64,000 nt of DNA, from contig CBDCSE010000001.1 in NCBI GenBank assembly GCA_965221405.1, positions 1,116,001 to 1,180,000 on the forward strand, written 5' to 3'. The position numbers were made by a program, and so were the translations under genes. Below, piece by piece: positions 55,757 to 64,000 of this stretch (its first letter is position 1; each line of letters starts with the position of its first letter). Under the pieces are notes generated by a model. It made no database searches. It saw nothing but the letters and a program-made list of their open reading frames with translations, and was not told the DNA's origin. Origin of the DNA: JAPOUP01 sp965221405. Lineage in GTDB: Bacteria; Pseudomonadota; Alphaproteobacteria; Rhodobacterales; Rhodobacteraceae.

Positions 55757-56376
55757 ATGAACGACGAAACGCCGGAAACCGCCGCCGGGGGCGAGGTTGC
55801 GGTTTACGAGGACGTCGGCGGCGAGGTGCGGGTGGAGGTGCCCCTCGACCGAGACGGTGTGGCTCACGCAGCGGCAGATGGCCGAGGTGTTCGACAGCAC
55901 GCCCGAGAACGTGTTGATGCACTTGCGCAACATATTCGCCAGCGGGGAGCTGGAAGCGGAGGCAACTACTAAGGAATTCTTAGCAGTTCGAACCGAGGGC
56001 AGGCGCAGGGTCAGGCACCGACTGAAGCACTACAATCTCGACGGCATCATCTCGGTCGGCTACCGCGTCAATACCCGACGCGGCGTGCGTTTCCGAACAA
56101 TGGGCCACCCGCACCCTACACGGTCATCTGGTGCGCGGCTTTACCGTGAACGAGCGCCGTCTGGCCGAGCGCGGCCTGCGGGAAGCGCGGGAAACGCTCG
56201 ACCTGCTGGCGCGGACGCTCAGCAACCAGGCGCTGGTGGACGATACCGGGCAGGCAGTGCTGGATCTGATCGCGGGCTATGCCGATACTTGGCGCCTGCT
56301 GCTGGAATACGACGAGGACCGGCTGCCGTCGCCACCCGGCACGGGGCCGTCGCCGGCGCGGTCGCCGCGTCATGAC
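55757..56376 (+). pseudogene. RhuM-Fic family protein, frameshifted
   Basis: Pieces: MNDETPETAAGGEVAVYEDVGGEVRVEVPL, then ETVWLTQRQMAEVFDSTPENVLMHLRNIFASGELE and RLKHYNLDGIISVGYRVNTRRGVRFR in a second frame, then QWATRTLHGHLVRGFTVNERRLAERG and ALVDDTGQAVLDLIAGYADTWRLLLEYDEDRLP in a third. This is the virulence protein RhuM domain and the linker that normally leads to a Fic domain, which is missing. Breaks lie near 55850 and 56095. It may once have been a toxin or host-interaction factor. Confidence 0.78.
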
Positions 56377-56601
56377 TGTCAACAGGCCCTGGTCCTCCGT
56401 CATGCGGAACCTTCCCTCCGGCGGGATTCCTCTTCATTCGGCCAGCATGCGGCGATAGACCCCCCTCCCCCGGCATCGGACGTCGGCCGCACGGGCCGAC
56501 ACCCGCCTCCGCGCCACCACAGGTTACACCACCGCCCGGACCCTTCCGATGGCAAATCCCTGTTTTTCAATGGTTTATTCACCCAGATTAAGCGAGATTG
56601 A

Positions 56602-56677
56602 TGGTGCCGGCAGAGGGACTCGAACCCCCGGCCCACTGATTACAAATCAGTTGCTCTACCAGCTGAGCTATGCCGGC
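56602..56677 (-). tRNA. tRNA-Thr(TGT), CCA encoded
   Basis: Reading the minus strand: acceptor GCCGGCA/TGCCGGC, D arm GCTC..GAGC, anticodon stem ACTGA/TCAGT with loop TTTGTAA (anticodon TGT), T arm GGGGG TTCGAGT CCCTC and 3' A-CCA. All four stems pair. Its 3' half is repeated at 53508-53551. Confidence 0.96.
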
Positions 56678-56721
56678 GAAAATTGGATATCAATCACCCT
56701 TCCGGTTCCACGCAGGAGCAG

Positions 56722-56970
56722 CTATATCCCCAATGCCTCCCTATACATTTCAAGCACGGCTTCCTCTTCGGCCAGGTCATCCTTGTCACGTTTGCGCAAT
56801 GCGATCAACTTCCTCATCACCTTTGTGTCATATCCTCGGCCTTTTGCATCGGCCATCACCTCTTTCTGCTGGTCAGCGATTGCCCTCTTTTCTTCCTCAA
56901 GACGTTCGAAACGCTCGATGAACTGTCTCAACTCGTCAGCCGCTACGCGGTAGGATGCGCCCTCGTTCAT
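56722..56970 (-). CDS. DUF2312 (UPF0335) family protein
   Basis: 82 residues from ATG 56970: MNEGASYRVAADELRQFIERFERLEEEKRAIADQQKEVMADAKGRGYDTKVMRKLIALRKRD. This is the alphaproteobacterial DUF2312 signature, a short helical protein that resembles GapR, a nucleoid-associated DNA-binding protein. Located directly after tRNA-Thr, on the same strand. Confidence 0.92.
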   Translation of the reverse strand: MNEGASYRVAADELRQFIERFERLEEEKRAIADQQKEVMADAKGRGYDTKVMRKLIALRKRDKDDLAEEEAVLEMYREALGI

Positions 56971-56999
56971 TGCCTGTGCCCTCATGCCATGACCGGTTG

Positions 57000-58250
57000 A
57001 CCCGACTACCCCCATACCACTGCCGCCACAAGCGCGAAGTTGGGTTGGGGTGTATCCCGCAAACTGTGGTCAGGCCGTTTTTGGTCGGGATGCATTCCAG
57101 TGGAGGAAGTCCGCCCAGGGCGCTTCCCGGACCCGGCGCCCGGGCTGCCGCCGGTCCCGGCCGCCGCGCTGTCCATGGGGCCGCCGCCGACGTCGGAGCC
57201 GGGATCCTTCCGCGGCCCGCCGGGTTCCGGCTGTCGGCCGTGTGGACCGCGGTCACCTTCGCTTCCCGCGTCCCCGGACTTCCGTCGTCCCGCCTTCCGC
57301 GAACGCCGTCCCCTCCCCGCGCACGGGAACGCCGGTGCCGCCGGTCGACAGGACGCGGCGTCCGGAAGGCGGCTCCCCGGGAACCGCCTCCTCACGCCCG
57401 GACCGCTGCAGGGAAGCGGACATCCTGTTGACCCGGCGGTGGATGGAACTGTAACCGGGACCGATCCCTGCGGCGTCGGGAGCTTCCGCGGCGACCCGTC
57501 GTGGCTGTCGTCCCTGACAGGGGCGGCCCGGGGTGTCACATTCGCGCCCGGGGCTAGGGTGCCGGTCCAGCGGGAAGAAGCCGCTCCGGAAGGTTCGGTA
57601 ATGCACGCGCTTCCGCCGGACCGTGACCTTGCCCAAGCGGCGCCCGAACGTCTTCCCATGGTGGCCCAGCGTTTCCATCCGGGCGCCGCGGTTCCCGCAG
57701 GCGGGTGCCGGCAACCGCCGGCCGGCCTCCTCCGACAAGGCCCTCAGGCCGACGGCGCCGCGCGCCCCGTCACGCAGCGCCGTCCAGGTCCGGCAACGGC
57801 CCCGCAGACCTCCGCGGGGAGCTTCCCGGACAGTCCGCCGAACTCCGGCACCACGCCCTCCTGACGCGCCGCCGGAACCGTGGCCCCGTCCGGCGCGGCG
57901 ACCGTGCGCTGGCGCACGCCGCCGTCCTCCCGCCAATACCCGGCAACGCCGCCGCATGCCCCAACACGCCGTCGTACCGTCACTTCCCCGGTTCCCGCCG
58001 CGCCCGGCCTCTCCAGACACCCGGCAACGTCGGCCGGTATGTCCGGGAGCCCCGTCCCCTCTTCCCGCATGACTGAAACCCCTGCCCGCAGACTGCCCCG
58101 CCGCACGGAACCTGCCCTGTCCCCGGGCCATGGAGCCGCATCGGCACCGGACAGTCCCACCCGAAAGCCGCCGGGAAGACAGAAACGGAAAGCGGCCGCC
58201 GGCAGAGGTTCACAGGGGCCGAGCGAAAAACACCGAACCAAGGATCTCGG
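57000..58250 (-). pseudogene. Decayed ISKra4-like transposase, N-terminal half
   Basis: Minus strand: VRRKRVHYRTFRSGFFPLDRH near 57570 (zinc-ribbon end and GFFPLDE in the family), TGVPVRGEGTAFAEGGTTEVRGRGKR near 57330 (DGT.VPV..EE...G...E.K.G), and TAVHTADSRNPAGRGRIPAPTSAAAPW near 57200 (TVW...GRD..G.PVRDPGS..Y.AAIE). Frames change at least twice and the C-terminal half is missing; the sequence is very GC-rich. Third copy of this IS group in the window. Confidence 0.55.
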
Positions 58251-58370
58251 GATACACCCGTTGGGTTGTCTAAAAGCCCGCCCCGCACTAAGAGTTTGAC
58301 CTGGAATGTGGATGGCATCCCCCGAATGTGGTATCTCCGTGTCAGGGAGCAACCGGACAGGGAGGGTCAC

Positions 58371-59207
58371 ATGGCCTGGGACGGGACCACCCAAGAGAAG
58401 CATAGGCGGGATACGGAGCGATATGAAAGCGGTCCTGCCGACGGTGAATGGCCGGTTTCCGGGCCGCCCGTCCCGCCGCCGTCGCCGCCTGGCCGCCGCC
58501 GGACCACCGATCTCCGCGAGGTCTCCGACGCGATCCGGCACATGCTGGCGACGGGATGCCAGTGGCGGGCGGTTCCCAGGTGTTTCCCGCCGTTCACGAC
58601 GATCCGGAACCACTTCCACCCCTGGCGCGACGGCGGCGTCTCCGGGCGCATGGCGGACGCGCCGCGCGGTCCTGCCCGCGGTCCGGCGGGGCGCTCTCCC
58701 GAACCGACGGCGGCCGGGACCGGCAGCCGGTCGGTGAGGACGACGGAGACGGCCGGGCCGTCGGGACACCACGCGGGCAGGAAGGCCAGGGGCCGGAAGC
58801 GGCACATCGCCGTCGACGTCGGGGGAACCCCGATCACGGTCCACGTCCACACGGCGGACGTCCAGGACCGGGACGGCGCGCCGGACGTCATTCCGGATAT
58901 GCCGGGTAAGGCACCGAAGGTGAGGAGGTCATTGGCGGACAGCGGCCACGGCGGCGACAGGCTGCGCGAAAGGCCCGCGGGGACGGGTGTGCCGGACGCG
59001 CCGGGGATCGTGCGCAGACCCAATGGAACCAGGGGTTTCACGGTCCCGTGCCGCCGCTGGGTGGTGGAGCGGACCTTCGCCTGGATGTCGCGCCGCCGGC
59101 GCCCGGGGAGGGATTCCGGGCGGAGCCTGGAGAGTTCCGTGGCCTGGGCGCGGCCGGGCGCGCGCAGGTTCCCGGTCCGGCGTCTGGCGCGGGGCGCAAG
59201 TGGCTGA
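58371..59207 (+). pseudogene. IS5-family (IS427-like) transposase with lost catalytic Asp
   Basis: One open frame: MAWDGTTQEKHRRDTERY..., LREVSDAIRHMLATGCQWRAVPRCFPPFTTIRNHFHPWRDGGV, then AAGTGSRSVRTTETAGPSGHHAGRKARGRKRHIAVD, LADSGHGGDRL and VPCRRWVVERTFAWMSRRRR. The family motif DSQSVKTTE is GSRSVRTTE here, so the first catalytic Asp is Gly (GGC). The second Asp and the Glu of WVVERTFAW remain. Frame is open but the enzyme is probably inactive. The frame extends upstream to 58266 without homology. Confidence 0.75.
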
Positions 59208-59282
59208 AAAAATGATAGTAATGACTTATGATTCAAGCTCTAAGCCCACGGCAAACTCGGGACAAGTCAACAGGAGGCACCA

Positions 59283-59498
59283 TTGGAATTCCTGATCTGG
59301 AGTGGCGCGGCAACAACGCTGGCGGGTATCGCGGCACTGGTCTGGTGCATCGGGATGGTGCTGCGCGCCAGACAGGCCGCGCCGTCCGACGCGGAACTGC
59401 GCAAGCGCCTGCAGCGTGCGCTGCCGGTGAATATTGGAGCCTTGTTTCTTTCAGTGATCGGGTTGATGCTGGTCATTGTCGGGGTCTCGTTCAGCTGA
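59283..59498 (+). CDS. Small two-TM membrane protein
   Basis: 71 residues from TTG 59283, which is supported by a strong AGGAGG five bases upstream. Two hydrophobic segments (LIWSGAATTLAGIAALVWCIGMVL and VNIGALFLSVIGLMLVIVGV) flank a basic loop (RARQAAPSDAELRKRLQRA). Resembles small conserved proteins of Rhodobacterales; function unknown. Confidence 0.75.
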   Translation: MEFLIWSGAATTLAGIAALVWCIGMVLRARQAAPSDAELRKRLQRALPVNIGALFLSVIGLMLVIVGVSFS

Positions 59499-59550
59499 CC
59501 GCCGCTGCGGGCCGTCATCAGCGCGTCCATCGGCTGGGGGAATCCCGTCA

Positions 59551-59962
59551 AATGAACCTTTATCCTGACCGGTTCCGGAATCAGTGCGGAGAGCGGACTG
59601 GGGACTTTCCGGGACATGGGTGGACTCTGGTCAACATATGACCTGAACGACGTGGCGACGCCCGAAGGCTTCGCCCGCGATCCCGCTTTGGTGCACGGTT
59701 TCTACAATGCGCGACGCCAGAACTGCAGAATGGCCTCGCCGAACGCCGCGCTTGCGGCTCTCGCCCACCTGCAGCGCAACCGTTCCGGCGAAGTCCATCT
59801 GTGACGCAGAACATTGATGACCTTCACGGAAGAGCGGGCAGTCGGCCCGTCTGGCAGATGCACGGAGATATCACCCGCGCGCTCTGTGCCGCCTGCGGAC
59901 ACCGCTGGGCCGCACCAGAGATGAAACCCACCGAACCCTGCCCCGCCTGCGCCCATCTTTAA
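59551..59962 (+). pseudogene. NAD-dependent sirtuin deacylase fragment
   Basis: FILTGSGISAESGLGTFRDMGGLWSTYDLNDVATPEGFARDPALVHGFYNARRQN, then after one missing base VTQNIDDLHGRAGSRPVWQMHGDITRALCAACGHRW, ending PACAHL-stop. This is the CobB-type Rossmann and zinc region: GAGISAESG (here GSGISAESG), TQN.DDLH and HG. Frameshifts lie near 59560 and 59802 and the C-terminal half is absent, so it is not functional. Confidence 0.85.
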
Positions 59963-60009
59963 CAAAATTTCGCGGAAATCCCCGAAATTCGGATATTTTT
60001 ATGACGGGA

Positions 60010-60386
60010 TTATCTCAAGCCGGGCATCGGGAAATCATCCGGCAACGTACCGGCAAGCGGGCGGATAATGTTCCAGCCCCGGTTCTGCCGCAGCTTGAAG
60101 TCCAGGATCTCGACCTCAAGCACATCGCCCGGCTTCGCACCTGTCACCGAGACCGGCCCGGTCAGGATATGCGCCGGCAACTGCCGTTCGGCCCGCACGT
60201 GGATGTCCGCCAATTCGTGCGGAATGTCGAAACCCGCGCCTTGCTGCGGTATCTGATCAGGCCCGCCCGAAACCGTCTCGATCGTGACAATATCGCCGCT
60301 TTGCACCTCCACAGAACCGCTGGCTGGCTGGCGTCAAAGGAGCCCCATGCATAAGTCTCAGGGCTGGCGCACAATGTCGGTCCCAT
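60010..60386 (-). pseudogene. Acetamidase/formamidase N-terminal fragment
   Basis: Minus strand: ETYAWGSFDASQPAVL, then after a frameshift near 60310 VEVQSGDIVTIETVSGGPDQIPQQGAGF and AHILTGPVSVTGAKPGDVLEVEILDFKLRQNRGWNIIRPLAGTLPDDFP, ending PMPGLR-stop. This is the first third of the FmdA/AmdA family (normally 300 or more residues). The catalytic glutamate region is missing. Confidence 0.82.
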
Positions 60387-60415
60387 GGGACTCCTCCCTG
60401 TCAAAGTGCCCTGTG

Positions 60416-61294
60416 TCATCGCAGTGCCGGTCTTTCCCTGCTGCCCGCATACATGCCGCAAGCCACAACGATGATCGCACCCAGGATCTCCCGCCAGGAG
60501 GCCACTTCGGCAAACACGAAGGTGCCAACGACCAGTGCAAAAAGAATGCGCAGATACGGAAACGAGGCGAGCGCCGAAACCTCTCCAAAGCGGTACGCCT
60601 CAACCGTCAGAAGCATGCCCAGAGTGGCAAACGTGCCTGCTGTGATCAGCAGCAGGAAATCACTGTACCCAATCTGCGCCAGGCCACCTGCAGCCATTGG
60701 GAACGTCCCCAGGCTGGCAACCAGCCCAATCCAGAACATGATCGTCGCCGTATGCTCCGACCGCGCCAGCGCACGGTTTTGAAAGATCAGCAGTGCCGCC
60801 GCAAATGCCGAGCCCAGACCATAAAGAACACCCGGCGCCACCTGTACCCCGCTGACTTCGCTGGCGATGACGACACCGACAAAACCCAACACCGCGCTCA
60901 GCCCCCGCGACAGCCCGATCCGTTCGCCAAAGACAAAGGGGGCAAGCGCAACCACGAAAAGCGATGTGGTGAAGGTCAGGACAGAGGCAAGGGCAAGATC
61001 CAGCATCTGAAAACTGGCGTAGTAAAGCCACCAGCAAACCAGACTGGTCAGCCCCCGCAGAACAAGCCGTGGCCAACGCGGCGAGAAGCACCACTCTGGC
61101 CGTGTTGCCGCGATCCAGATTGCCACGATGACCAGCTGGCAGAGAGAGCGGTAAAAGATGATCTGCGCAAAAGGCACCTCGGGCGATACAAATCGCAAGA
61201 CACTGACGTCGGCGGTAAAGACGGCGGCCGCCGCAATCAGCAGGACCGCGCCATAGCGGTTGTCGATGATGGCCTGCCCGGTCACGTCCGGCAA
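60416..61294 (-). CDS. DMT-superfamily (EamA) transporter
   Basis: 292 residues with about ten hydrophobic segments in two EamA repeats (LLIAAAAVFTADVSVLRFVS..., GLGSAFAAALLIFQNRAL...). An inner-membrane exporter or importer of small metabolites; substrate unknown. Start overlaps the M20 gene stop by 13 bases, so it is the last gene of the four-gene minus-strand operon. Confidence 0.88.
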   Translation of the reverse strand: MPDVTGQAIIDNRYGAVLLIAAAAVFTADVSVLRFVSPEVPFAQIIFYRSLCQLVIVAIWIAATRPEWCFSPRWPRLVLRGLTSLVCWWLYYASFQMLDLALASVLTFTTSLFVVALAPFVFGERIGLSRGLSAVLGFVGVVIASEVSGVQVAPGVLYGLGSAFAAALLIFQNRALARSEHTATIMFWIGLVASLGTFPMAAGGLAQIGYSDFLLLITAGTFATLGMLLTVEAYRFGEVSALASFPYLRILFALVVGTFVFAEVASWREILGAIIVVACGMYAGSRERPALR

Positions 61295-62706
61295 AAGGGT
61301 GCGAAGCGGTCTGGCGGGATCCCTGCGATCTGGCGGATGATCTGCACCCAGGCCGCCAGTCCGTCGCTGATGGAAGACAGGCGAAAGAACTCGTTCGGCG
61401 CGTGAAAGTTCTCGTCGGCCAAGGCAAAGGAAAACATCACTGTATCCACCCCAAGCACGCGCAAGACGATTTCGGTGAGCGGCAGTGACGCACCGATGCG
61501 CACCTTGAGCGGCGTCTCTCCGGTCGTGTGTTCAAGTGCCGCAACTGCCGCCGCCAGCAGCGGATGATCGTTCGGCACCGCATAGGCGCCGCCCTGTCCG
61601 CGCTTGCCATGGATTTCAAGCGAAGCGTAATCCGGTAGCTGCGCCCTGAGATGGGCGATCACCGCCTCCTTTGCGGCCTGGGGGTCCTGACCCGGAACCA
61701 ACCGCATCGTTACTTTGGCAAAGGCTTCCTTGGGGATCACCGTCTTGGAGCCCGCCCCGATATAGCCGCCCCACATGCCGTTCACGTCCAGCGTGGGGCG
61801 CATCCACAACCGCTCCAGCGTGGAAAACCCCTCCTCACCAACTGGCTGCGCTCCGATTTCGGCAAGGGCCGCTTGCTCGTCATAGGGAATCGCGGCGATT
61901 TCGGCGCGCTCGGCCTTCGTCGGCGCGATCACACCATCATAAAACCCCGGTGCCGCGATCTGCCCCTTGGTATCGTGCAGGCTTGCGACAAGCCGAGACA
62001 GAACATGCAGCGGGTTGGCGACGATCCCGCCATACCGCCCCGAATGCAGGTCTTGCGCGGCCGTCTGCACCCGGATCTCAAACCCCGTGTTCCCACGCGA
62101 CCCGACGTTCAGCGCCACCAGATCAGGCCGCCACCGCGCCCCATCCGCCGACAGCACGGCGTTGGCATACAGCAAAGCGCGATGCGTCTCCAGAATCCCT
62201 GGCAACGAGGGCGAGCCGGTCTCCTCTTCCCCTTCGATCAAGAGCTTCACGTTGATCGGCAACCCGCCTTCGACCGCGACAAAAGCAGCCAGAGTATCGA
62301 GTGCGATCAGCATCGGCGCCTTGTCGTCCGATATGCCGCGCCCAAAGAGCCTGCCATGCCGTTCCGTCAACTCAAAGGGCGGGCTTTCCCATTTGTCCAA
62401 AGGGTCGGGCGGCTGCACGTCGTAATGGGCATAGACCAGGATCGTGGGCGCGCCGGGCGCATCCAACCGTTCGGCAAAAAGCGACGGTGCGCCGCTGCCG
62501 TCCTCAGGCGTCAAGCGCCGGCGGTTGACAAAACCCATCGCGTCAAGGCGGGATTCGATCAACTGGCGCACGTCCTCCATCCCCTGCGCCATCGCCGGAT
62601 CCGCCCCGACCGAGGGACAGCTGACAAGCTCTTTCAACCCGTTGGTGAGGGCGCCCTGCTGCGCGAGGGCATGGTCGAGAACAGGGTCGCTCATCCGGGC
62701 TGTCAT
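61282..62706 (-). CDS. M20-family metallopeptidase (dipeptidase type)
   Basis: 474 residues. Motifs: ILVYAHYDVQPPDPLDKWESPPFELTERHGRLFGRGISDDKAPML, LLIEGEEETGSPSL and NVGSRGNTGFEIRV for the lid domain. Two-zinc cytoplasmic exopeptidase of the M20D/dipeptidase group. The ATG lies directly after the SDR stop (TGA-ATG); ATG 62694 (MSDPVL) is an alternative. It belongs to an operon with a ketopantoate reductase-like protein, SDR and DMT transporter, possibly for uptake and breakdown of a small amide or peptide. Confidence 0.9.
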   Translation of the reverse strand: MTARMSDPVLDHALAQQGALTNGLKELVSCPSVGADPAMAQGMEDVRQLIESRLDAMGFVNRRRLTPEDGSGAPSLFAERLDAPGAPTILVYAHYDVQPPDPLDKWESPPFELTERHGRLFGRGISDDKAPMLIALDTLAAFVAVEGGLPINVKLLIEGEEETGSPSLPGILETHRALLYANAVLSADGARWRPDLVALNVGSRGNTGFEIRVQTAAQDLHSGRYGGIVANPLHVLSRLVASLHDTKGQIAAPGFYDGVIAPTKAERAEIAAIPYDEQAALAEIGAQPVGEEGFSTLERLWMRPTLDVNGMWGGYIGAGSKTVIPKEAFAKVTMRLVPGQDPQAAKEAVIAHLRAQLPDYASLEIHGKRGQGGAYAVPNDHPLLAAAVAALEHTTGETPLKVRIGASLPLTEIVLRVLGVDTVMFSFALADENFHAPNEFFRLSSISDGLAAWVQIIRQIAGIPPDRFAPFCRT

Positions 62707-63450
62707 TCAGGTGATACCGCCATCGACGCTGAGGATCTGCGCGGTGATCCACCCGGCCTCTTGAGACGTCAAAAAGGCAGCGGCGGCAGCAATATCCTCA
62801 GGCTGGCCCAGGCGGCGCGTGTGAATGCGGCTGACCAACTGGGCTTGCCCCTCCGACCCATAGGCCTCCCACTGGCGCCGCGTGGCCGGGTTGGACAGCA
62901 CGAAGCCCGGCGCAATCGAATTGACCGTGATGCCATGTGGGGCCAGCTCTAGGCTCAGCTGTTTCGTCAGTCCGACAAGCGCGTGTTTGGCCGCCGTATA
63001 AGCATGGATACCCGTCAAGCTCGGCCTGAGCCCAGCCCCCGAACTGATGGTGACAATGCGGCCCCAGCCCGATTGCTTCATCGCGGGTGCAAGCGCCTGA
63101 CACAAATACAGGGAGGCATCCACATTGGCGGCAAAAATCTGGTGCCAGGCCTCTGGCCTGACCTCTTCCAGCGGTGTGCCGACCTGCCCGCGCACCCCGC
63201 CTGCGGCGTTGACAAGTATCTCCGGCGCGCCGTGCTCCGCCACCAGTTGCGCGTGCATCTCGCTGACCGAAGCCGGATCACCAAGGTCAGCAGCGCACAC
63301 AGGCAGGTCCAGACGCCTGGCCGCCTCCTCCAAGGCGTCAACAGGCAGATCACTGACGATCACCTTTGCCCCCGCCCCGGCCAGCCGTGCCGCAATCGCG
63401 GCCCCAATACCGCCGACCACGCCGGTCACCAGAGCAATGCGCGCCGTCAT
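62707..63450 (-). CDS. Short-chain dehydrogenase/reductase
   Basis: 247 residues. TGVVGGIGAAIA cofactor motif, NAAGG (NNAG equivalent), catalytic S in VTISSGAGL, YTAAKHAL (YxxxK) and PGFVLSNPA. Uses NAD(P)H; substrate unknown. ATG overlaps the upstream stop (ATGA), so it is coupled to the ketopantoate reductase-like gene. Confidence 0.92.
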   Translation of the reverse strand: MTARIALVTGVVGGIGAAIAARLAGAGAKVIVSDLPVDALEEAARRLDLPVCAADLGDPASVSEMHAQLVAEHGAPEILVNAAGGVRGQVGTPLEEVRPEAWHQIFAANVDASLYLCQALAPAMKQSGWGRIVTISSGAGLRPSLTGIHAYTAAKHALVGLTKQLSLELAPHGITVNSIAPGFVLSNPATRRQWEAYGSEGQAQLVSRIHTRRLGQPEDIAAAAAFLTSQEAGWITAQILSVDGGIT

Positions 63451-64000
63451 CCGGTCACCTTGGTCAATTCGTGAAATGTCTCTGCCGACATCTTGCGGCG
63501 ACCTTCCTCAATCTCGTGGATCAATGCGACCAGCCGGCTCAGCAGCGGGGTCGGAATGCAATGCTCCGCCGCGATATCGGCCACAGCTCCAACCTGCGTG
63601 TCCACCTCCGTCTTGCGCTTGCGCACCGCGAGATCGCGGTAGATGCCGGTATGTGTCTTGGCCGTCTTGGAGTTAAATTCCGCCAAGTCAGCAAGGCTCT
63701 GCGTCGCGGCGGCTTCACTGGCGCCGGGTAGGAAGGCGGCAGGCTCGAACCCGTTGAAGGGTTTGGGATCAACCCCTTCTGCCACCGCCGTGCGCATCAC
63801 TTCACGCGCCAACCCCATCAACGCCGGACCCCGGGCGGGATCGGCGAAATTCGCGGTCATGCTGTCGGGCGTCAGAGCGGTGGCAAACAGCATCGCGCCA
63901 TAGCCCAGCTTGCCCCAGAGATAGGCCCAGATGTCTTGGGTCAGCACGGCATCGGGTTCAAAAATTTTAAGCAGCACGTGCATGTCGCGGGTGCGGTCGC
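63447..64000 (-). CDS. Ketopantoate reductase family protein, C-terminal part, runs off the window
   Basis: The visible 184 residues (RDRTRDMHVLLKIFEPDAVLTQDIWAYLWGKLGYGAMLFATALT....FHELTKVTG) resemble the C-terminal helical domain of ApbA/PanE proteins (W.Kl..N.......lt, followed by the helical region with DPRR-like K/R...EVD). The N-terminal NADP domain lies beyond the right edge. First visible gene of the operon. The exact reductase activity is unknown. Confidence 0.75.
   Translation of the reverse strand, partial: DRTRDMHVLLKIFEPDAVLTQDIWAYLWGKLGYGAMLFATALTPDSMTANFADPARGPALMGLAREVMRTAVAEGVDPKPFNGFEPAAFLPGASEAAATQSLADLAEFNSKTAKTHTGIYRDLAVRKRKTEVDTQVGAVADIAAEHCIPTPLLSRLVALIHEIEEGRRKMSAETFHELTKVTG

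Larger units (their letters stand above)
53508..56651. mobile_element. Remnant of an element integrated at tRNA-Thr
   Basis: Bounded by the two tRNA-Thr 3' repeats. Inside are a broken tyrosine integrase, a tRNA-Met-like 3' fragment, a serine-recombinase C-terminal fragment, an intact HU gene and a RhuM-Fic pseudogene. The content fits a small genomic island or satellite that has lost most cargo. Confidence 0.65.

Noticed and set aside
1..64000. CRISPR array
   Set aside because: No regularly spaced repeat of 24-40 bases with unique spacers was seen; the only tandem repeats are the 15-base, 21-base and poly-C tracts.

Overview
The window looks like a chromosomal stretch of an alphaproteobacterium, most likely Rhodobacterales-related. 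The basis is gene content and order rather than any marker gene: a FdxA/S4/SUV3-like helicase cluster, a DUF2312 protein, mtnP next to apt, a four-gene Anbu/transglutaminase/alpha-E/ATP-grasp cluster and many polar amino-acid and sugar ABC genes. The rRNA genes that could settle the taxonomy are absent. The DNA is a mosaic. Host genes of moderate GC are interleaved with very GC-rich remnants of insertion sequences and many broken genes (apt, LysE, HpcH/HpaI aldolase, Uma2, RhuM, sirtuin, acetamidase, integrases). That pattern fits a genome that has undergone IS expansion followed by decay, as in host-associated or recently bottlenecked lineages.

Layout. 1-3.8 kb: a DruA(DUF4338)-IS4 transposase fusion and GC-rich debris. 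3.8-7.4 kb: creatininase-family hydrolase and a polar amino-acid ABC importer. 7.7-9.1 kb: a tandem duplication of a membrane-anchored coiled-coil gene. 9.1-11.7 kb: two decayed ISKra4-like transposase copies on opposite strands. 11.7-21.9 kb: 5'-nucleotidase, DUF952-DUF1330 protein with pyrD, MBL-fold protein, FAD oxidoreductase, broken apt, a ribbon-helix-helix gene, mtnP, flavin reductase, GNAT and a secreted beta-helix protein. 22.3-27.3 kb: a candidate defence region with a uracil-DNA-glycosylase-like gene facing a two-gene unit, PHP/SMC-type ATPase (TrlF-like) plus AlbA_2/GHKL protein. 28.4-36.3 kb: divergent pentose/polyol operons (epimerase-aldolase, Zn dehydrogenase, FGGY kinase / ribose-type ABC importer). 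36.3-45.0 kb: ferredoxin, S4 protein, helicase, TPR, SCP2, hydrolase, aldolase pseudogene and PepF. 45.16-46.0 kb: a secreted protein interrupted by a 21-base C tract. 46.5-50.5 kb: the Anbu cluster. 50.9-53.2 kb: a Uma2 gene split by an IS110-type element. 53.5-56.65 kb: remnant of an element integrated at tRNA-Thr. 57.0-59.2 kb: ISKra4-like and IS5-like remnants. 59.3-60.4 kb: small membrane protein and two pseudogenes. 60.4-64 kb: a tightly packed operon of ketopantoate reductase-like protein, SDR, M20 peptidase and DMT transporter.

Most notable: (i) the poly-C tract, which places the secreted protein out of frame here and could act as a phase switch; (ii) unrelated IS remnants (IS4, ISKra4, IS110, IS5) that share one mutational signature, A to G and T to C changes at conserved motif residues, including loss of catalytic acidic residues; (iii) the PHP-ATPase/AlbA_2 pair; (iv) two att-like tRNA 3'-half duplications about 1.2 kb apart. 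All family assignments come from motif recognition by eye; no database search was run.
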